Below, one piece after another: positions 1 through 8,036 of a stretch of DNA of 64,000 nt. Within the stretch, counting starts at the first letter, position 1, and every line of letters begins with the position of its first letter. The notes beneath the pieces are model-generated. The model ran no database searches. It worked only from the letters and a program-made list of their open reading frames with translations, and was not told the origin of the DNA. Location of the stretch: positions 46,697-110,696 of the forward strand of contig DCFX01000052.1 in the NCBI GenBank assembly GCA_002314445.1. The letters are read 5' to 3'. This DNA is from Treponema sp. UBA1793 (lineage in GTDB: Bacteria; Spirochaetota; Spirochaetia; Treponematales; Treponemataceae). Position numbers and translations under genes: made by a program.

Positions 1-2263
1 TAAACGACGATCCCTTGTTCACTTCACTTTCCAGCATGACAGAACCACCGTGCAGCTCGGTAAGACGCTTTATCATTGCAAGTCCAAGTCCCGTCCCGTC
101 GAATTTCCGCGACAGCGAACTGTCTATCTGAACGAAGGGTTGAAAGAGTCTGGACTGATCCTCTTTTGAAATTCCAATTCCTGTATCTTTTACCAGAAAT
201 TCGAGAAATTCCGCAGCATCTTCTCCGACCGTAATTCTATGAGCAGAGACCAAAACAGCCCCTCCTTCAGGAGTAAATTTTACTGCATTGGAAAGGAGGT
301 TGTACAATATCTGCTTAAGTTTCCGTTCATCCGCCATAAGAATACCAAGGTTATTCCCGACATCGGTAGTAAGCGATATATTATGGGCAAGAGCTTTTTC
401 GCGTACAATCTGAATGCTCGCCTCTACGACGGATGCAGGCGATACAGGTTCAAGCTGCAGCTGCATTTTTCCTGCTTCGACTTTAGACAAATCAAGTATA
501 TCGTTAATAAGGGACAAAAGATGCGTTCCGCTTTCAAATATATCTTCAATATATTCCTGCTGCTCGTCAGTAAGTTTTCCGATAAGTCCGTCTTTGAGCA
601 CCTCGGAAAAACCTATGACTGCGTTCAGCGGCGTACGGAGTTCGTGGGACATGTTGGCAAGAAACTCAGACTTCATACGGCTCGCTTCTTCAAGCTGCTT
701 GTTTTTCTCCTGAATTTCTTCCCAGCTGGAACGCAGCTGCCCGGTAAGTATCTTGAGGTCATCATACTGTTTCAGGTTGTAAAGGGCCACGCCGAGCTGT
801 CCTCCCAGATTTTCAAGGAACTGCCTGTATGTGTCGGAAAGTTTTTCTCCCGTGCCCACGACAAGAACCGCATCCCTTTTCTCCTGATAGATAATCGGTA
901 CCATCCACACTTCCTGCGGTTCGTAATCGCCGACTCCGGTTTTAAGACGCAGTATCCCCGTTTTTATTGAAGTAATATTTCCGTTTCTTGCCGCTTCACC
1001 TATAATCCCTTCACCGGGAGCGAATGTATCGGGAATATCGCCTGCAATACCGTGGGAACTTGCACAATGAAATACACCTCTCCATTCGTCGTATACATAA
1101 ATAGCTGAAACGGGAAAAGGGCAGCGCATTGCAAGCAGCGACAGCAGACTGTCAAAAATAGTTTTCCGGTCAAAACTTCCGGTAAAAAGTGAAAGTGAAA
1201 GCCGCTTCGTTTCGTTTATCCGGGCGGCGGCTTCAAGATCGTGCTGTGCTTTACGGACTTCGGTAACATCGAAGTTCGTGGCGATTGCCCCCCATACAGT
1301 CCCTGTCTCATCTTTCAGCGGCATAGAATTAACAATAATCGTCCGCCGGCTGCCGTCAAATCCCTGAATATCGACTATATCGTTTCGTACCGTTTCGCCC
1401 GTGCTGAGCGTCCGGGCAAGCGCCCAGTCTCCAGATTCAAGCGGAGCCCCCGTGTCTGAATGCCACCCCCTGTATTCCACATACTTGTCTGCCGCTACAT
1501 CAAGCGAACCACCCCAGATATCGGTCGCGGCCTTATTCATGTGAAGGGACATTCCTTTTGCATCTGTCCAAAATACGCCTACCGGCATTATTTCAAAAAT
1601 ATTCTGAAAAGATTTGTCTTTGCGGCGTTCTTCTGCAGTCTCCCTGCGGAAACGTGCAAATATGAAAGCGAATCCTGTTACTACCATTATAATAATCACA
1701 AGACCACTCACTTCTGCCTGATTTGCACTTGTATACGCCTTCATCTGCCGGTCAGTAATCAACCGCTCTTCTTCATTCATTATAGTCGTACTCAGTTCAG
1801 CTATTGAGGCCCTTACCGATTTTACGGTCTCCCTCAGCGGGCTTTCGCGGACCGCCTCAATGCCGTCATGATCATATGTATTAAGCATCTCGTCGAGAAG
1901 GCTGAGCCGCTGTTTTATGAGAATTTTAAAATTTTTGACATTTTCAACCTGTACCGGATTATCGCTTATCATTTCTGCAAGATTGTAGAGCTGAGGCTCG
2001 ACACTGGACGCAGCTTCCCGGTAATTGTCTCTTAAATAGTCGGCTCCAAGTATTATGTATGCCCGTTCATTTGTTTCGGCTGCATCGATCAGCATAATAA
2101 TATTCGACTGAGTATTCTGAACTTTACGGGAGTGGTCAGCCAGTGCAGTCAGTTCTTTATAATTTTGAAGTGATTTAAGTTGCAGAAGAACAGCCGTCAT
2201 GACAAGTACAAGAGCCATAATAAAACTGAAAACAAGCCTGTTTTCAGTAGACATCTTTTTCAT
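1..2263 (-). CDS. Membrane sensor histidine kinase (CHASE3-PAS-GAF-HisKA-HATPase), 3' end cut by window
   Basis: The reverse strand is open from an ATG at 2263 (GGAG 8-12 bases upstream) to the window edge, giving 754 visible residues. In order I see an N-terminal membrane segment, a CHASE3-like helical sensor region (about 30-185), a second membrane segment (about 195-215), a PAS domain (about 225-350), a GAF-like region (about 370-510), a HisKA dimerisation domain with the phosphoacceptor His in FLANMSHELRTPLNAVIGFS, and a HATPase with N, G1 (DTGIGI) and G2 (GTGLGLAMIK) boxes. A receiver or Hpt domain could follow beyond the edge. It lies 14 bp downstream of, and in the same direction as, an HD-GYP response regulator, so the two probably form one two-component system controlling cyclic-di-GMP turnover. 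The input signal is not visible. Confidence 0.9.
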   Translation of the reverse strand, partial: MKKMSTENRLVFSFIMALVLVMTAVLLQLKSLQNYKELTALADHSRKVQNTQSNIIMLIDAAETNERAYIILGADYLRDNYREAASSVEPQLYNLAEMISDNPVQVENVKNFKILIKQRLSLLDEMLNTYDHDGIEAVRESPLRETVKSVRASIAELSTTIMNEEERLITDRQMKAYTSANQAEVSGLVIIIMVVTGFAFIFARFRRETAEERRKDKSFQNIFEIMPVGVFWTDAKGMSLHMNKAATDIWGGSLDVAADKYVEYRGWHSDTGAPLESGDWALARTLSTGETVRNDIVDIQGFDGSRRTIIVNSMPLKDETGTVWGAIATNFDVTEVRKAQHDLEAAARINETKRLSLSLFTGSFDRKTIFDSLLSLLAMRCPFPVSAIYVYDEWRGVFHCASSHGIAGDIPDTFAPGEGIIGEAARNGNITSIKTGILRLKTGVGDYEPQEVWMVPIIYQEKRDAVLVVGTGEKLSDTYRQFLENLGGQLGVALYNLKQYDDLKILTGQLRSSWEEIQEKNKQLEEASRMKSEFLANMSHELRTPLNAVIGFSEVLKDGLIGKLTDEQQEYIEDIFESGTHLLSLINDILDLSKVEAGKMQLQLEPVSPASVVEASIQIVREKALAHNISLTTDVGNNLGILMADERKLKQILYNLLSNAVKFTPEGGAVLVSAHRITVGEDAAEFLEFLVKDTGIGISKEDQSRLFQPFVQIDSSLSRKFDGTGLGLAMIKRLTELHGGSVMLESEVNKGSSF

Positions 2264-2277
2264 AAGCGGTTTTCTCC

Positions 2278-3351
2278 TCAGGTTACTTCCTCTGACGAAC
2301 TGTAAATATTGTTAAACATATCCGCATTTTTACAAAAAACTGCAAGTATGTCCGGGTCAAAATGGGAAGGATTTGTTCTTCCGTCACCTTCGGTTATTAT
2401 CTGCATCACGGTGGCGTGGTCGAGAGAAGGTTTATACGGCCGTCGGCTGCGAAGTGCATCATAAACATCTGCTATCTGCGTAATCCTTGCGGAAAATGGT
2501 ATTGCATCGCCGGCAAGACTTGCAGGATATCCCGACCCGTCCCAGTGTTCATGGTGCGACATTGCTATATCTGCACCCATAACAAGATATTTGGAATTAC
2601 CGCACCGGAGGATATCCGCTCCGAGTTTACAATGGGACTGCATAACGGCCCATTCATCAGGAGTAAGCACATCGTGTTTCAGCAGAATTGAATCGGGAAT
2701 GCCTATCTTGCCTACATCATGCATGAGAGCCGCAAACCGGATCGTTTTGATGAATTCTTCTTCCATCCCCAGCAGTTCTGCAAGGGCACATGCATATCGG
2801 CCTATCCGGTTGATATGAAGTCCTGTTCCTTCGTCCTTAAATTCCGAAGCACGGACAAGCGTAATCAGGGTTTCCCGGTATGCATCCTCGAGCCGGGCCG
2901 TACGTTCTTTTACTTCGGTTTTGAGCATTTCATTGTGGAAAGAAAGAAAGTCACCATATTCCTTGAGTCTCAGAAGATTTCTGACCCTGACGATAAGGTC
3001 CGCACGATCAATTGGTTTTGTAAGAAATTCTTCTGCACCCGCCTGAAGTGCCCGGATTTTCGTCTCCCTGTCTTCAAGAGAAGTAATCATGATTACAGGA
3101 ATACAGCTTGTATGCTCGTTGTCTTTTAACTGCCTGACTGTCTCAAAACCATCCATGCCGGGCATCATCACGTCAAGAAGTATAAGATCAAGATTCGCAT
3201 TTGCCGCTATAGCAAGAGCCTCTTGTCCTGATGCAGCACAGACAGGGGTATATCCCTCTGCCGACAGCAGAGTATTAATGAGCTTTCTGTTCATTTCTTC
3301 GTCATCGACTATGAGTATAGACGGCCCGCGACTACTGTTTTGAATATTCAT
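2278..3351 (-). CDS. Response regulator with HD-GYP cyclic-di-GMP phosphodiesterase output
   Basis: 357 residues. The N-terminal CheY-like receiver (about 8-125) has the acidic pair in IVDDEE, the phosphorylatable Asp in LILLDVMMPGMDG and the conserved Lys in FLTKP. After a short coiled linker comes an HD-GYP domain (about 155-345) with LMHDVGKIG and HHEHWDGSGYP, the metal-binding and GYP signatures. It should hydrolyse c-di-GMP when activated by the adjacent kinase. I chose the start at 3351 because AGGTG lies 5-9 bases upstream; a longer in-frame ATG at 3378 has no ribosome-binding site. This is an RpfG-type arrangement, in an operon with the downstream kinase. Confidence 0.92.
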   Translation of the reverse strand: MNIQNSSRGPSILIVDDEEMNRKLINTLLSAEGYTPVCAASGQEALAIAANANLDLILLDVMMPGMDGFETVRQLKDNEHTSCIPVIMITSLEDRETKIRALQAGAEEFLTKPIDRADLIVRVRNLLRLKEYGDFLSFHNEMLKTEVKERTARLEDAYRETLITLVRASEFKDEGTGLHINRIGRYACALAELLGMEEEFIKTIRFAALMHDVGKIGIPDSILLKHDVLTPDEWAVMQSHCKLGADILRCGNSKYLVMGADIAMSHHEHWDGSGYPASLAGDAIPFSARITQIADVYDALRSRRPYKPSLDHATVMQIITEGDGRTNPSHFDPDILAVFCKNADMFNNIYSSSEEVT

Positions 3352-3474
3352 ATCACACCTAATTTTAACCCTTTTCATGAGTATTACAATATTTTTTTTC
3401 GTTTGCTGTCATTTTTTAACTGTTTTCTTCTATATATAATAGCATGTATATTTTTCAGATGCAGGACAAAGCGT

Positions 3475-3480
3475 TATACT
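3475..3480 (+). promoter_or_regulatory. -10 box TATACT placed 6 nt before ATG
   Basis: TATACT ends exactly six bases before the ATG at 3487, so transcription from the usual position would begin at the A of the start codon. TTTTCA, a weak -35, lies 17 bases upstream (3452-3457). No Shine-Dalgarno is visible. Likely leaderless transcript. Confidence 0.55.
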
Positions 3481-3486
3481 GTCATT

Positions 3487-3999
3487 ATGAACACTACATC
3501 AAATAAAATGCTTATAGACAGTATACGCAGTCAAACAGAGGTTCTCCTGAAAAATCTCGACGACCAAATTGATGCAGCGGATCTGAATGTGCAGATCGAT
3601 GCGCTTCCCAACTGGCGTTATCTTTTTCACACAATCCATTCGCTGGACAAAAATTTCATTAATCCGGATAATTTTACAGAGCCGGATATTTCCGTCTGCG
3701 GAGCGGATCCGGCCCTTTCGATTATCGATGAAAAACGTCCGGGATACCGGCAGGCTCCGGAAATCCGCATGACAAGAGAACAGCTCGCCCATTATGCTTC
3801 GGCTGTCCGGATAAAAATTGAATCATACTTAGCCTCTCTTGATGATTCAATGCTTGCCGAAAAAGCTGCCGGCTGTCAGTTTACCCGCCTTACGCTTATA
3901 CTCGGACAATTCCGGCATCTTATGTGGCATATGGGGCTGTCGTCAGGGCTTACCGTTCAGGAAGGAAAACAATGGCCTGAATATACAGGTCTGTTTTGA
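3487..3999 (+). CDS. DinB/YfiT-superfamily-like protein
   Basis: 170 residues. The fold looks like a DinB-type four-helix bundle: helix with IRSQTEVLLKNLDDQ, a His in YLFHTIHSLDKNF, and a C-terminal FRHLMWHMG. These spaced His residues resemble the metal site of DinB/YfiT thiol-dependent enzymes, though the exact triad is uncertain and no reaction can be assigned. The frame is open further upstream to 3340, but the ATG at 3487 sits directly after a TATACT box and the upstream residues are low-complexity hydrophobic, so I start here. It is monocistronic, divergent from the HD-GYP regulator at 2278-3351. Confidence 0.7.
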   Translation: MNTTSNKMLIDSIRSQTEVLLKNLDDQIDAADLNVQIDALPNWRYLFHTIHSLDKNFINPDNFTEPDISVCGADPALSIIDEKRPGYRQAPEIRMTREQLAHYASAVRIKIESYLASLDDSMLAEKAAGCQFTRLTLILGQFRHLMWHMGLSSGLTVQEGKQWPEYTGLF

Positions 4000-4110
4000 T
4001 ATGCAAAAATAAAATCAGGTACTCCTGTATTTTCCGCCGGCAGATGTTATATTTTATTATAGATATCAAAAACAGTTATCTATGATAACTACTGATACCG
4101 GGAGCTGAAA

Positions 4111-4524
4111 ATGACTAAAATAATTTATCCTATAGTATTCATTGTAGTAATTGCTGTATGTGTATTTGTAGTTTTTACCCGGCGGAACAGGGGATTTGCC
4201 CAGACGAAGAAACGCGCCCCTGTACGCATCACTGCAGAACAGGGGAAAATAATGATGGAATCCGGCAATCCGTATATACTGCTCGATGTGCGTTCAAAAG
4301 AAGAATATGACACAGGGCATATTCACGGTGCAATGCTTTTGCCCGATGACGAAATAAGTGAAAAGGCCGCGGACGTACTGCATGATACAGAGAGCACTAT
4401 TATTGTATACTGCCGGAGCGGACGAAGAAGTGCAGGAGCCGCACAAAATCTTTTCAATATGGGCTACCCGAATATATATGATATGGGCGGAATCATAAAC
4501 TGGCCGTACGGGACAGAAAAATAA
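4111..4524 (+). CDS. Membrane-anchored rhodanese-like sulfurtransferase
   Basis: 137 residues. Residues 4-22 form one hydrophobic membrane segment (IIYPIVFIVVIAVCVFVVF) followed by positively charged residues, so the rhodanese domain should face the cytoplasm. The domain (about 40-135) has ILLDVRSKEEYDTGHIHGA and the active-site loop CRSGRR with the catalytic Cys, both intact. The single-domain length is usual for PspE/GlpE-like proteins with an added anchor. GGAG lies 7 bases before the ATG. It appears to be a single gene; the sulfur donor and acceptor are unknown. Confidence 0.85.
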   Translation: MTKIIYPIVFIVVIAVCVFVVFTRRNRGFAQTKKRAPVRITAEQGKIMMESGNPYILLDVRSKEEYDTGHIHGAMLLPDDEISEKAADVLHDTESTIIVYCRSGRRSAGAAQNLFNMGYPNIYDMGGIINWPYGTEK

Positions 4525-4712
4525 GTACCACTTACATCGGATTCTATTTTTCTATATACTCCTTATACATAAAAAACGGACGGCTAAACACGTCCTGCTG
4601 AATTCTGGAAACGCACATTTCTTTTATAGCCTCCGCACAAAAGAAACGCTAACGAACAAAGTAGCAAGAAAAGCATTTGTCCGTCGTTTTTTTTATGTCT
4701 GGAGGTTTTTTT

Positions 4713-6143
4713 ATGTCTAAAAATGAATATGTACAGTATGAAACACCGAATAACTGTGCACGAAAGAATGTATCTCATCCCTATCTGGCAATGACTGCAC
4801 TGTATATGGGGACGTTTACCGGAATGCTGAGTGAAACGTCATTAAATATAGCACTTCCTGCACTGCAGAAGACATTTCAAGTGAGCAGCGGTACGGTACA
4901 ATGGCTCGTAGTCGGCTATATGCTTGTCATTGGGCTTGTGCTTCCGTTTGCAGGAAGCCTTATGAAGTCGTTCTCTGTCCGTTCTCTCACAGCCACAGCG
5001 CTGGCTGTTTTTCTGGCAGGTTCTCTGATAAGCGGTCTGGCTCCTGATTTTCCAATTCTGCTTACCGGACGTATGATTCAGGGAATCGGTACAGGCCTTC
5101 TTCTGCCGATGACTTTTGCTGTTGCACTTGAAATTTTCCCTTCGCATCAGCTTGGAGCTGCGATGGGAGTTACAGCCCTGGTAATTATGTTTGCTCCCGC
5201 GATCGGCCCTACTCTTTCAGGTCTGATTATCAATATGATTTCATGGAGAGGAATTTTCTTTTGCTTTGCAGCTATTCTGGCGGCAGCACTTTTGTTCTCC
5301 ATCAGATTCACGGTCAGTCCCTATACGCTGACGCACAAAAAAATAGATATAGTGTCATGCATCCTTTCCGTAATCGGTTTCGGCTGTGTTGTGACTGGAG
5401 CAGGCCTTGCAAGCGATATGGGTTGGACATCTATTCCTGTTCTTATTCTATCGATTGCCGGTATTGCTGCAATCATACTATATGTCAGACGACAGTTTTT
5501 TATAGCTGCCCCTGTTCTGAATTTCAGGGCTATGAAAATAACGCAATTCAGAGTCGGGGCTCTGCTTGTAATGATAAACTTCGGAATTACACTTTCATCA
5601 ATGTATCTTCTGCCTCAGTTTTTTCAGAACGGCCTGCTGCTGCCTGTTGCATTGACAGGCATAGCCATGCTTCCCGGCGGAATTCTTAATGCTGTCGTTT
5701 CGTTCGTCTCAGGAAGAATGTACGACCATCTCGGTGCAAAAAAACCAGTCATTTGCGGTTTTTCTCTTTCTATTATTGGTGCGTTGCTTTTGCTGACTGC
5801 CGGAAGCGACAGTTCTGTGGTCTATGTCATAGCGGCACATCTGATTCTTATGACCGGGATTCCCCTCGCAATGTCTCCTGCTCAAACCCGGGGTCTGTAT
5901 GCCCTCCCTCCTGAACTTTCAGCTGATGGAAGTACAATTCTAAACACAATGCAGCAGGTCATCGGTGCAATTTGTACAGCTATTACTACAAGTCTGCTGA
6001 GCGCAGGACAACATTTTGATGTCATCAAAAAAGGTACCGATGCTGTTTCTATTACAGGATTTCATTTCGGTTTTGCTTTTACACTTATTCTTGCTGTTTG
6101 CGGATTTATTTTATCTTTTAAAATTAAGGACATACATAAATAA
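4713..6143 (+). CDS. MFS drug-efflux transporter, DHA2 (EmrB/QacA) type
   Basis: 476 residues with about 14 hydrophobic segments, the length and topology of DHA2 proton-driven multidrug exporters. Visible family motifs include the N-terminal LNIALPALQKTFQVSSGTVQ, motif A-like LTGRMIQGIGTGLLLPMTFA and motif C-like GVTALVIMFAPAIGPTLSG. The start at 4713 has GGAGG eight bases upstream; an in-frame ATG at 4677 has none. It is flanked by unrelated genes with no local regulator, and the substrate cannot be told from sequence. Confidence 0.88.
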   Translation: MSKNEYVQYETPNNCARKNVSHPYLAMTALYMGTFTGMLSETSLNIALPALQKTFQVSSGTVQWLVVGYMLVIGLVLPFAGSLMKSFSVRSLTATALAVFLAGSLISGLAPDFPILLTGRMIQGIGTGLLLPMTFAVALEIFPSHQLGAAMGVTALVIMFAPAIGPTLSGLIINMISWRGIFFCFAAILAAALLFSIRFTVSPYTLTHKKIDIVSCILSVIGFGCVVTGAGLASDMGWTSIPVLILSIAGIAAIILYVRRQFFIAAPVLNFRAMKITQFRVGALLVMINFGITLSSMYLLPQFFQNGLLLPVALTGIAMLPGGILNAVVSFVSGRMYDHLGAKKPVICGFSLSIIGALLLLTAGSDSSVVYVIAAHLILMTGIPLAMSPAQTRGLYALPPELSADGSTILNTMQQVIGAICTAITTSLLSAGQHFDVIKKGTDAVSITGFHFGFAFTLILAVCGFILSFKIKDIHK

Positions 6144-6179
6144 ACAGTCAGGTTTCCAAGATTCTGATTCCTTATCAAC

Positions 6180-6222
6180 AACGGCTGTATTTTATGCTAA
6201 AAGCCGTTGCTGTAAAAGCAAC
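6180..6222 (+). other. Two overlapping alternative hairpins after the MFS gene
   Basis: AACGGCT (6180-6186) can pair with AGCCGTT (6202-6208), while GTTGCT (6206-6211) can pair with AGCAAC (6217-6222). The two stems share bases 6206-6208, so they exclude each other. No U-run follows. They may be part of the MFS 3' end; they lie before the predicted ilvC transcription start, so they are not an ilvC leader if that promoter is right. Confidence 0.3.
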
Positions 6223-6243
6223 AGTATCTTGTAATTATATCAC

Positions 6244-6272
6244 TTTACGCAAGATATAAATGGGTTTATACT
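6244..6272 (+). promoter_or_regulatory. Promoter of ilvC
   Basis: TTTACG (6244-6249), a 17-base spacer and TATACT (6267-6272) predict a start near 6279 and an untranslated leader of about 60 bases. The leader is AT-rich, and I see no T-box, leader peptide rich in branched-chain codons, or terminator in it. Confidence 0.5.
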
Positions 6273-6339
6273 ACGTTCATATAAAAGTACAACAATGCTG
6301 AACTTATATAAATATTTTTAATTTTTAAGAGGTTACAAA

Positions 6340-7827
6340 ATGGAAGAACGCAAAAATTACTTCAATTCTATTCCGTGGCGCGAAGCACGTCTTCAGCTTG
6401 GACATTGCCGTTCAATGTCAAAGGACGAATTTGCAGACGATGTAAAAGCACTTAAAGGCAAAAAAATCGTCATCGTCGGATGCGGCGCCCAGGGATTGAA
6501 CCAGGGATTGTGCCTCCGCGCAAGTGGTCTTGATGTAAGCTATGCACTTCGCGAAAGTGCAATTACCGAAAAACGCCAGAGCTGGAAAAATGCCACCGAA
6601 AACGGTTTTAAAGTCGGTACCTATCAGGAAATGATTCCTACCGCCGATGTCGTGGGAAATCTTACCCCCGATAAGCAGCATACTTCTGTCATTACCGAAG
6701 TACTCAAATACGGACGCAAGGGAATTACCATCTGGTACTCACACGGATTCAATATCGTCGAAGTCGGCATGCAGATTCCGAAAGAAGATACTGTCATTAT
6801 GTGCGCCCCGAAAGGCCCCGGTACTGAAGTATGGCATGAATTTGAACGCGGATTCGGTGTCCCGGATCTTATTGCAGTTCATCCTGCAAACGATCCGGAC
6901 AAACGCGGCTGGGCAGAAGTAAAAGCACTTGCTGTCGGCATGGGCGGAAGCAAAGCCGGTGTGCTTGAATCATCTTTCGTCGCTGAAGTAAAATCAGACC
7001 TCATGGGCGAGCAGACAATACTCTGCGGTATGCTGCAGGCCGGTACAATCGTGTGCTACAACAAGATGGTTTCAAAGGGAATCGACCCCGGATACACGGT
7101 AAAGCTGCTTCAGCACGGCTGGAATCATATTTCAGAAGCGCTCAAATGGGGCGGAATTACGAATATGATGGACAGGCTGTCAAATCCTGCAAAAATAAAG
7201 GCAAACGAGCTTTCAAAACAGCTGAAAACGCTTCTTACCCCGCTCTACCGTAAGCATATGGATAACATCATCAGCGGCGACTTCAGTTCAACAATGATGA
7301 AGGACTGGGACAATAAGGATCACGATCTGCTTACATGGAGGGAAGAGACTGGAAAACTTCCGTTTGAAACAACAGCTGAAAGTTCCGAAACAATCACTGA
7401 ACAGGAATATTTTGACAAAGGCATTCTGCTCGTTGCAATGGTCAAGGCTGGATGTGAACTCGCCTTTGAAACAATGGTCGATGCAGGCATCATGCCTGAA
7501 AGCGCTTATTATGAATCACTGCACGAGGTACCGCTGATTGCAAATCTTATCGACCGCAAAAAGCTGTACGAAATGAACCGCGTTATTTCCGACACGGCAG
7601 AATACGGATGCGCTCTGTTTGCAAACGCTGCTGTTCCGCTTCTTGAAAAAGATTTTATGCCGAAGATTGATACAGATGTCATCGGAAAAGGTCTTACGGT
7701 CAAGGATACTGCTGTAAACAACGTGCAGCTTGTTCAGATCAATGCAGAAATCCGCAACCATCCGATAGAAGTAGTAGGCCGTAAACTCCGTGCCTACATG
7801 ACTGCAATGAAACCAGTAGTAGATTAA
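6340..7827 (+). CDS. ilvC: Ketol-acid reductoisomerase, class II (long form)
   Basis: 495 residues, the length of the long E. coli-type enzyme rather than the ~330-residue class I. It rearranges and reduces acetolactate or acetohydroxybutyrate with NAD(P)H and Mg2+ in valine, leucine and isoleucine synthesis. The Rossmann motif is IVGCGAQGLNQG (about 45-57) and the coenzyme-binding loop includes SYALRE. Strong family signatures follow: LTPDKQH, YSHGFNIVEVG, ESSFVAEVKSDLMGEQTIL and two copies of the C-terminal helical knot domain (EYFDKGILLVAMVKAG, YYESLHEVPLIANLI). AGAGG lies 6-10 bases before the ATG. No other ilv gene is adjacent, so it is probably monocistronic. Confidence 0.97.
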   Translation: MEERKNYFNSIPWREARLQLGHCRSMSKDEFADDVKALKGKKIVIVGCGAQGLNQGLCLRASGLDVSYALRESAITEKRQSWKNATENGFKVGTYQEMIPTADVVGNLTPDKQHTSVITEVLKYGRKGITIWYSHGFNIVEVGMQIPKEDTVIMCAPKGPGTEVWHEFERGFGVPDLIAVHPANDPDKRGWAEVKALAVGMGGSKAGVLESSFVAEVKSDLMGEQTILCGMLQAGTIVCYNKMVSKGIDPGYTVKLLQHGWNHISEALKWGGITNMMDRLSNPAKIKANELSKQLKTLLTPLYRKHMDNIISGDFSSTMMKDWDNKDHDLLTWREETGKLPFETTAESSETITEQEYFDKGILLVAMVKAGCELAFETMVDAGIMPESAYYESLHEVPLIANLIDRKKLYEMNRVISDTAEYGCALFANAAVPLLEKDFMPKIDTDVIGKGLTVKDTAVNNVQLVQINAEIRNHPIEVVGRKLRAYMTAMKPVVD

Positions 7828-7865
7828 AAAAATAAACAGCGTTTAGAAGAATCAAAAGACGGGAT

Positions 7866-7956
7866 CCAGGGGTGTCCCCTGGTCATGCTGGGAAAAGTAA
7901 GTGGTTTGGAGAGAGAGAAACACCGCTTTGAAAGTAGAGGGGTTCTCTCTCTCCAA
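7866..7956. repeat. Two intergenic hairpins downstream of ilvC
   Basis: The first is CCAGGGG-TGT-CCCCTGG (7866-7882). The second pairs 7906-7919 with 7943-7956, a perfect 14-bp stem made of GA/CT dinucleotides (TTGGAGAGAGAGAA) around a 23-base loop. Neither is followed by a clear T-run, so they are not standard terminators, but they are well placed to end or protect the ilvC transcript. They may belong to a dispersed repeat family. Confidence 0.5.
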
Positions 7957-8000
7957 GAAAACGTACGTTTATGACATATTGCCTGTTTTTTGTTCATAAT

Positions 8001-8029
8001 TTGTCAAATGCATTTTGTTGCTGTACAAT
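8001..8029 (+). promoter_or_regulatory. Promoter giving a leaderless HD-GYP transcript
   Basis: TTGTCA (8001-8006), exactly 17 bases, then TACAAT (8024-8029). The ATG at 8037 lies seven bases after the -10 box, where transcription should begin. There is no Shine-Dalgarno. Confidence 0.6.
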
Positions 8030-8036
8030 ATCATAT

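Noticed and set aside
239..970. 243-residue open frame on the + strand inside the left-edge kinase
   Set aside because: It is antisense to a well-supported histidine kinase and has no ribosome-binding site or recognisable domain.
6273..6339. Possible T-box, riboswitch or attenuator in the ilvC leader
   Set aside because: The leader is short and AT-rich with no specifier loop, no leader peptide and no terminator.
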